NCBI GenBank assembly: GCA_036023115.1
Contig: JAYKKT010000090.1
Coordinates: forward strand, 32,534,001-32,598,000
Reading direction: 5' to 3'
Length of the DNA: 64,000 nt
Source: Brasenia schreberi
Lineage: Eukaryota; Streptophyta; Magnoliopsida; Nymphaeales; Cabombaceae
Part shown: in pieces, positions 56,332 to 64,000 of the stretch
How the letters are laid out: each line of letters begins with the position of its first letter
Position numbering within the stretch: position 1 is the first letter of the stretch
Translations under genes and position numbers: made by a program
Notes under the pieces: generated by a model
What the model was told of the DNA's origin: nothing
Database searches by the model: none
What the model saw: only the letters and a program-made list of their open reading frames with translations

Positions 56332-59235
56332 CAACAACTAAGCCTTTTCCCATACTAGACGGGGTCGGGTACATAGATTCTTTGTTTCCACAGAGCCTTA
56401 TCATGTGCCATGTTAGCAGTTAACTCACAATAAGCCAGATCATTCTTTATTGTTTCTTTCCAACACTTTTGTGGTCGTCCTCTACCTCTTTTAATACTTT
56501 CAAAATCTAGTTTTTCATACCTTCTTATAGGTTCTTCTTTTGATGTCTTTCTATATGTCCAAACCACCTTAAACGATATTCTCTCATTTTATCCTCTATT
56601 GGTGCCACACATAACTTCTTTCTAATAACCTCATTATATATACGGTTTTTTATTGTGTGACAACTCATCCATCTCAACATCTTCATTTCTGTCACAGACA
56701 TCTTTCGTACGTGTTGATGATTAAACTGCCCAACACTGAGAACCATAAAACATGTCAGGTCTAATTGCTGCTCTATAATATTTACCTTTTAATTTTAATG
56801 GTATCTTCTTATCACAAAGAATAATTGATGCTCTTCTCCATTTTAACCAACCAACATTAATTCTATGTGTAACATCTCCATCAATTCTTCCATCACTCTG
56901 AAAAATTGACCCAAGGTATTTAAAACTTTCTTTTTGGGAGATGCAATGTGTGCCAATTTTAATTTCTATGTCCTCTGAAGTAACCAAATGATCAAACTTA
57001 CATTCCATATATTCTGTCTTTGTTCTACTAAGTCAGAAGCCTTTACTTTCTAATGTTTCTCTCCATAGTTCCAATTTTCTTTTAACTTTTTCCTTAGACT
57101 CCTCCACTAACACAATGTCATCTACAAATAACATACACCAAGGTACTTCATCTTGAATATGTTTTGTTAACTGATCAAACACCATTATAAATAAGTATGG
57201 ACTTAAAGTTGATCCTTGATGTAACCCAATATTAACTCCAAAGAAGTTTGTCATTCCTTGATGAGTGCTCACACATGTTTTTGGACCATCGTACATGTCT
57301 CTTATAAGGTTTATGTATGTCAATGGAATACCTCTTTTTTCCAAGGTTCTCCAAAGAACCTCCCTCGATACCATATCGTAAGTTTTTTCTAGATCAATAA
57401 ATATGATGTGAAGGTCTTTCTTTTTTGCTCTAAAATGTTCCATAAGACGTCTCAAAAGGTGAATCGCTTTAACAGTAAATATGCCTGACATGAATCCAAA
57501 TTGGTTCTCGGTTGTACTTGATACTTGTTTTAACCTACGTTCGATAATTCTTTCCCACAATTTCATAGTATGGCTCATTGACTTGATCCCTCGATAATTC
57601 GCACAATTCTGATTTCTGAATGTCTCCCATGTTCTTATATATGGGTATAAGTGTACTCGCTCTCCATTTCTTGGGCATCTTTTGGTTTCTCCATATTTCA
57701 TTAAATAGTCTTGTGAGCCTAAGTGATTCATATTTCTCCTAGTATTTTTCAAACTTCTATAGGAATATTGTCCGATCCTACCCATTTACCACCCTTCATA
57801 TGTTTAAGAACCTCTTTGACTTCATTCTTTTGAATACGTCAGTAGAAATTGTGGTTTATATACTTTTCTGATTTGGCTAACTCTCCTAAGCTAATACTGA
57901 TATCTTTATTTTCATTAAAAAGCTTATAAAAAAAGTTTTTTCATTTATTTCTTATACCATCATTTGCCACTAGAATTTTTTCATCTTCGTCCTTGATGCA
58001 TCTAAACATAATTAAGATCTTTAGTTTTCTTATCTTTAGCCCTAGCTATCCTAAAATATCTGTTTCACCCTCTTTTGAGTTGAGTTTTTTATATAAATCC
58101 TCACAAATTTTAGCTTTTGCTTCACTCACGACCTTTTTCGCTTCCTTATTTGCTTTCTTATAAACCTCTAAAGTTTCACTAGTTTTCTTTGCATAATGTA
58201 ATTTGTAACATGCCCTCTTTACCTTGATTGTATTTTGCACTACTTCACTCCACCACCAAGCTTCTTTTTGTGCTGGTACATCTCCCTTAGATTCACCTAA
58301 CACATCTTTCGCCACTTTCCTAATATGTATAGTCATATTGTTCCACATATCACAAGGTTTACCAACATAATTCTAAGCATCTCCTTGAAGGACTTTCTAT
58401 TTAAATATATCTTCTTTTGAGGTTCCACCATTTAATCCGAATAGCTCGATGCACTCTTTTCTTCTTTGTCCATTTTTTTATTTGTAAATCCATAAAAGTC
58501 GATGTTAGGTGGTTAAGCTTTCTCATATAATTATCTTGCAATCTTTATAACATGTTGTATCTTTTTTTCTACAAATAAAGTAATCAATTTGTGTTTGTGA
58601 TAAGCCACTCTTATAAGTAATAAAATGTTTATCTCGTTTTTTGAACATTGTATTGACTATAAAGAGATCAAATGCCATAGCAAAATTTAAAATCTCCCTA
58701 CCTTCCTCATTTATATCTCAAAACCAAAGTTTTAATGAATACCTTGATATCCTAATGCCTCTTTACCGACATATCCATTTAAGTCTCCTAAACAAATCAT
58801 CTCCCTTTGTGGAATTCTTTGAATCACCTTATCTAACTCTTCCCAAAAAGTTGTCTTTATACTATCTTTTAATACTACTTGGGGTGCGTAAGCACAAACT
58901 ATATTCAAAACCTCTGCTCCTAACACTAATTTCAATGTCATGGTTCGGTCCCCATATCGTTGTATGTCTACTACACTATCCTTTAAATATTTATTTATGA
59001 TAATAACAACTCCATTTCGAGCCTTTTCCTTACCTGAGTACCATAATTTAAAACCTATATCCTCAATCTCCTTTGCTTTTCTCCACCCCCACTTTGTCTC
59101 TTGTAAACATAGAATATGAATCTTTCTCCGAATCATAGTATCTACCACCTTCATTACCTTACCAGACAATGTTCCGATATTCTAAGAACCAATACGAATC
59201 TTATTATCTAGGACTAGCTTCCTTACCCCCCTACC
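56332..59235 (-). mobile_element. LINE-4: nearly full-length RTE LINE
   Basis: A 2.9-kb minus-strand copy with both the endonuclease (NKIRIGS, IHILCLQETKWGWRKAKE, VCAYAPQ, MICLGDLNGYVG at 58732-59230) and RT ([35 protein letters not shown] at 57033-57785; C-terminal [11 protein letters not shown] at 56355-56567). The 5' leader repeats of LINE-1 are missing. FVDD replaces FADD at the catalytic box, and shifts at 57000 and 56740 break the frame. The tail is a short TTG run. No clear target duplication was found, so the right boundary is approximate. Confidence 0.87.
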
Positions 59236-60068
59236 ACCTTCATTCACAATTATATTGATACCCATAACAAAATAGTATAAGATATACTGGGTCCAATTTA
59301 GAATGCCACATGCAGGATCGTGGATTGAATTACTGTTCTGCCCTTGGAGAGTCAAACCAGCCAACAGCCCTGAGATAGTGGACATCCAGGACTCACATGA
59401 TTGCAGTATAAGTGTTGATCATTACATAATAAATAATCAATTCAAGGAGCATTTGATACTTTGGCAAATTGTAATCTCACTACTCTACACAAGTTCCATG
59501 CCAAGATAATATATGGTTCAAAGCAGAATCAAGACATACTTTTTTCACTTCAGCAAAGAGACAAGTTGACATGGCATGTTCTAGAAACATGTAATCGATT
59601 TGGATAAAATGTCGAAGAAATGAGAAAGTGTAAAAGTTTGTGTTCAAATGTTCAAATAAAAAAGTTAATCTCCATTTGAAGTCCTACTCACTTACCCAAT
59701 GTGACATAAAAGTTTGTCTAGAAACAGTATTTTTGTACTCTTATTAAACTTTTGAGTCTATAGTAAATCTACCCAATGTGAGAAAAGATGCTTCCACTGC
59801 CACATTCCAATAAATTTTAAGCATCAGTTTTCATGGTACTTTTACCATCGTGGTGGTACTTCTAACATCAAAGTTACACTCACTTGCATCACAAATACCC
59901 AAGAATGTACTTCTTGTATATCATGAAGAGAGAATCAGATACTCGGATTGTTGGCGAAGAACATCACGAAAATGAGGGAGAAGGAACTAATGTCCCGTTG
60001 GGAAGGCGTTTCCTGAACAGTTCCTTAACTCAACCCTTGCATGTGTGGTATTATAGAGCAACCAAACC
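59236..60068. other. intergenic or intron DNA, no gene seen
   Basis: A/T-rich with short unconvincing frames. Confidence 0.35.
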
Positions 60069-60262
60069 AAGCCTTTTACCACAGTAAATGGGGTCAGCTA
60101 CATTGATTCTTAATTGCCATAGAGCTCAATCCTGGACTATATTAGCATTTAACTCTATAAAAGAAATATCACTTTATGTTGTTTCCTTCCAACACTTCAG
60201 AGTCCTTCTTCTGCCTTTTTAAAGTTTTCACTTTCTAATTTGTCACGTCTTCTTGTCGAAGA
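60069..60262 (-). mobile_element. old RTE LINE 3'-end remnant
   Basis: The phrases aagccttttaccacagtaaatggggtcagctaca, cattgattctt, tgccatagagctc and ccaacacttcagagtccttc line up with the 3' end of the younger LINEs (aagccttttcccatactaga, ggggtcggctacatggattc, and so on) at clearly lower identity. Confidence 0.65.
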
Positions 60263-61167
60263 GCACTTATAGGTAGGAAAACAAAAATAATTTGCCTTCA
60301 TTAACTTTTAAAAAGAATGACAAACTAATACTTTTGGTACTTTCAACACGTTTTAGTTTTAATACATCTTTACATGTGAGGTCTTCACAGCTTCGAGGTT
60401 CTAACAATTATCCCTGCCCCAGTGTCGCATTTATTGAGGCAGCGCAGAGTTAATCTGTCATTTTGGCTCTTCATCAACGGTCACCACCTCTCTGGTAGGG
60501 GAGCCCAATTGGATGCCAACAACAAAACATTTTGACTCTTTGACAACAGGCTTTCAAGAAAGATTTATAATTGAGTTTGTCAATTACACTAAGAAACATG
60601 TGGTGTGGACATCATAATGGAAATCTTAGTGCTCATAATCTTGATCCGTGTAATATGATTTAGAAAGTTGAATTCGAAATCTTATTCCAATAGTATGTTA
60701 GTAAAACACATTTGGCAATGATGGGTTGTGGATTGGAAGTTGTGATCTTTGAATTATTTTGGTTTTGAAATTAGATAAAGAATTAATGTGATCAGAAATG
60801 GTTTATGAATGATGTGCAGGTTCCAAAGAGTTCTTTTTATTGACCTTGAACTGCTTTTAGCACCATTGCATAATTTCTATAAGTAGAGTACACCATCCAT
60901 GTTGGCATTAGACTTAACCTCACCATGCAACACCGGTTGCACTTCTAAGCATGAGTAGCAACAGAGGTAGTAGATTAGAAAAGCTGGACTGGAAGAGTTC
61001 CCAAGATCAGGTATCAACTAAGGTACATATACTCTTACTGGGATTCTTGATCCTACTCAAATCTGGGCGAAATCACTAACTTTCCATTTTCTTTCATGAT
61101 AAACAACACAGGCCTTGTTTGTTGATTCTGTCATTGTCTTCTATCACTGTCACTCCTTGGTAGGAAG
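60263..61167. other. no feature recognised
   Basis: A/T-rich DNA. No coding motif, LTR or inverted repeat was identified. Confidence 0.3.
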
Positions 61168-61590
61168 TGTTAATGTAATAGGGCACGGGCCATTAGGGCC
61201 CGTGCACATTATTTGCAAGGCGCAGGGCCAGGGCCAAAGTGGCCCTGGCCATAACCGTTGGATGCCGTTGGAGCCCCAACGGCTAGTGGCTGGCCAAAGG
61301 GCCAGCCAGCTGCCCCATATTTGTTGTGTGTTTTTCATTCTTCTTCGTCTTACATGTAACCTATTCGTCTTACATGTAACCTATGTATTCCCTATAAATA
61401 TCACTTCACACTATGAAGAAAACATGCTGTCTTGGTACAGCTTTTGACTTGTGACTTGTGTGCTTCCGCTCTCTTGTTTGATTTATTTGAAGTTTGGCAT
61501 CCATACTTGGATGACTTTGGACTCTTGGCGGTTTGTTAGATTTGTTTCGTGAGCATCAACCTTCGATCATCACCAAATATTTACACGAAG
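61163..61590 (+). mobile_element. solo LTR of the copia A family
   Basis: LTR 61168-61585 (418 bp) runs from TGTTAATGTAATAGGG to ATATTTACA and matches the reverse complement of the copia A LTRs. The flanks ggaag and cgaag give a 5-bp target duplication with one mismatch. It has no interior, as after LTR-LTR recombination. It contains a GC-rich palindromic zone (61200-61310) and a short tandem duplication of cttacatgtaacctat near 61350. Confidence 0.82.
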
Positions 61591-63306
61591 TTGTCAGCAA
61601 GCAATGCTGAATAAGCAATTCAAACATAATAAGAAACAATTAAATCAGTTACTTGCTGTCTCCAAGCAAAACTCTAGTTATGCTCTTCTTATCCTCTTTC
61701 TTATTGTCATTTCCTTTTTGAGGCTACACCAACTATGCATATCAAGAATTGAAGGGAGTTACTCCTTAGGGATCAAAAAGGAGCAGCTTGTCTCATATGG
61801 CTCAAGAGAAAAGTTGACTAACATTTGAGTTCTTCTTCATTCATTTGCACAAATACAATGTCATTGTCAGACACAAAAACTAATTAAATTACTACCTTTA
61901 ATAAAGAATTTGAAGTCTGGGAACATTATAATCATCACTCATATGAAAACCAAGCCTTCTCCTAAACTGTGGGTTTGGTTACATGAAAATCTTCCCAGAT
62001 ACTCTGCAACATGATGTGACCCTTTAAATAAATATCAGTGTTAGTCATACATGGATCTGCTTGGAAGGTCACACAATGGAGGATTCACAGCATCTCAGCT
62101 GGATGGTATGAGGTTGGTTGCTGCCAACGCATGGGTGACTCCTGAGCATCACATCTGGTGCTTAATTGCTAGATCAAACTAACCTGAATTAGGTCCAATT
62201 TTGTTGATAAAATATTACTTTTTGGTGTTATCTTACTTATCTCTGTCGAAGCGTATAGTAGACCCTTAGGAATAGAGATCATCTTGACACCATAACACTT
62301 CACTGTGATTGTCACAATCCAGTAAGATCATGACAGAACAATCCATATAGGTACTTAAGGTCATAGGAGGTTGAATAATGAAATTCAAAGTTCTACATAG
62401 TAGAACTAAAGATTAGTAGGCTGATTGCAACCAAGGTTGTTCACACATCTAGACATGATGGACTTATATCCATGTGTAATATGATTTATATGTTCACCAC
62501 CAACTTGAAATGGAGATGAGCGAGGTCCAACTTTATCACATTAATTGAGAAATTCTTTTTTTGGTTATTTCTGTGAAGGTCTTTTTGTGACTCCTTTCAC
62601 AAATATCAGGGTCATTTCACCCGTGTACAAGTTTAGATAAATGAATACAGAAAGAAAGAGAAGGGCCACAACAACCAAGTTTCCCTCTCTTCTCCCACTA
62701 TTTCTCCCTCAGTGCACTTTCTTCTCCACTCTTGTAACGTTTATTCATCACAAATAGTAACAGCAATTGGACAGCATTCCCCAGATAGTGTATCCATACA
62801 TATGCACCTAACTTGTAATATGATAAAGTTCGTGAAACCTCACATTGTTATAACATTTAGATACATAACAGATATTTTTTTCAATGTTGTAAATACTAAA
62901 TTGTCTTCGTCCTGTATGTACCTATGTAGGTATTGACTAAAAATCCTGTTTGTGAAAGTACTGATTTGTTTACTTGCGTTATTTTTAAGTGTTTCTGGTT
63001 CATTTAAGTACCAAAGTCATGTTGGGCACCTCTTGAAATTGACTCTTGAATGATCAGATTTGAAGGTATTAACTTTTTAAATCCTTTCTTCATGGTATCT
63101 GGATCTTGCTTGCATGCCACTTATTTGACAACAGGTATCATCTTCACTTGATTGTCTAGTTGAATGTAAACCAATATTTGAAAGAGGGAAACTGGTTTTA
63201 GACCCTCATAGATATTAGACACTATTTCTTCAACTAAAGTTAGGACATCCTCTAAACTCATAAACCCATCTGACACATGATAACCATAATTGGGTTGTGT
63301 TCAAAC
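61586..63306. other. intergenic DNA, no gene seen
   Basis: A/T-rich. Positions 61945-62003 (aaccaagccttctcctaaact, ggtttggttacatga) may be a very old RTE LINE 3' end on the minus strand. No coding feature is supported. Confidence 0.35.
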
Positions 63307-63470
63307 CTATGTTATCAATAGCGGTTAGCGGTTGACCCTAATATGGCAGTAGCAAGGATATAGCGGATTTAGTGGTACACTCTCATTTAAGATTAATATA
63401 TATATATATACAATGAATTCTCTAATTTCTAAGAAATATAGAGAACACGCATAACCACTATACATAAATA
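63307..63470. mobile_element. end of a second hAT-like element related to 45371-48150
   Basis: CTATGTTATCAATAGCGG at 63307 and the next 150 bp (gatatagcggattta, tggtacactctcattta, aatttctaagaaatat) match the reverse complement of the right end of the 2.78-kb element. The other terminus was not found before the window ends. Confidence 0.72.
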
Positions 63471-63870
63471 TGAATCAAACTAAATATACAAATTTTAAGA
63501 AAACAAACAATAAATATCATGTAGCATATGCATATTCAATTGGTAAGCTTAAATTAAAAAACAAAAACATAAATGTGTTATTCTAAGTAACAACTATTTC
63601 CCATCGATAATCCCTTAAAGTATAAATGCAAATCATTGGTTCACGATTGACAAGAAAAGCTGGAAAAAAAAAGATTGCAGAAGAACCTTAATCCACTGTA
63701 TAATGTGTTGCATTTAACTACTTATACTGCACATACAAATGCAAATCATTGCAAAACAAATCCACTTAGTTCAAACTACTTATGCAATATTTAATGTACT
63801 TGTGCAACACGAGGCAAGTGTGAAACCAACACTATACAATGTGCATAAAGTTGGATTCTCATCAATCAAA
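63471..63870. other. A/T-rich DNA between the hAT-like end and LINE-5
   Basis: May be the interior of the second hAT-like copy. A short duplication (aaatgcaaatcattg) occurs at about 63626 and 63738. Confidence 0.35.
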
Positions 63871-64000
63871 ACAACAACAACTAAGCCTTTTCCCATTATA
63901 GACGGGGCCAACTACATGGATTCTTTGTTTCCACAAAGCCCTATCGTGTGCCATGTTAGCAGTTAACTCACAATAAGCTAGATCATTCTTTATTGTTTCT
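63871..64000 (-). mobile_element. LINE-5: RTE LINE 3' end, cut by the window
   Basis: The TTG-repeat tail and the conserved terminal block (aagccttttcccattataga, gacggggcca, tacatggattctttg) continue to the right edge with high similarity to LINE-1. Confidence 0.88.

Noticed and set aside
63307..63776. An exact 8-bp match gttcaaac at 63299-63306 and 63769-63776 that could be a target duplication of a 462-bp hAT-like element
   Set aside because: The sequence before the right copy does not resemble the expected inverted end (TTGATAACATAG), so the match is probably chance.

Overview
This is nuclear DNA of a flowering plant. Two plant-type Rab GTPase genes (RABA2-like and RABD1/Rab1-like) with GT-AG introns sit in a field of Ty1/copia retrotransposons, RTE-clade LINEs and hAT DNA transposons. 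Nothing is bacterial, viral or organellar. No species is named, because the sequence alone does not decide it; the very long, repeat-filled introns suggest a plant with a medium or large genome.

Layout. 1-7407: a minus-strand copia element (E) that runs off the left edge. A strictosidine-synthase-like gene fragment lies inside its gag, and its right LTR is split by an almost complete RTE LINE (LINE-1). 7408-10146: a 5'-truncated plus-strand copia (B1). 10147-12196: an unclassified repeat, unrecognised C/T-rich DNA and an LTR with primer-binding site (G). 13070-13513: last exon of a DUF455 ferritin-like gene. 14350-14523: a small hAT MITE. 14890-17664: an old plus-strand RTE LINE hit by LINE-2 and by a 49-bp LINE tail. 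18285-28919: a RABA2-like gene whose exon 1 is damaged and lies 10 kb from its intact second exon; a hAT transposase relic, minisatellites, an LTR and copia B2 fill the gap.

30396-52086 (minus): a complete RABD1/Rab1-type gene. Its eight coding exons splice to 203 codons without a break. Intron 5 is 17.3 kb and holds a nested stack: copia C (32191-48296) contains LINE-3, a 2.78-kb hAT-like element and LTR element D; D in turn contains copia A. Removing the younger insertions leaves about 5 kb for copia C, a normal size. Element D has no visible copia pol but carries an intronless, decayed fragment of TYW1, the tRNA wybutosine enzyme, so it looks like an LTR element that captured a host transcript.

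52087-64000: RABD1 upstream DNA, two 3' exons of an unrecognised glycine-rich membrane-protein gene (54168-55513, minus), LINE-4, a probable solo LTR of the copia A family (61168-61585), one end of another hAT-like copy (63307) and the tail of LINE-5 at the right edge.

The only gene that looks fully functional here is RABD1, which acts in ER-to-Golgi vesicle traffic. The rest is gene fragments and transposons. The most unusual items are the gene-capturing element D, the inverted integrase block in copia C, the broken RABA2 gene and the layered insertions in the Rab intron.
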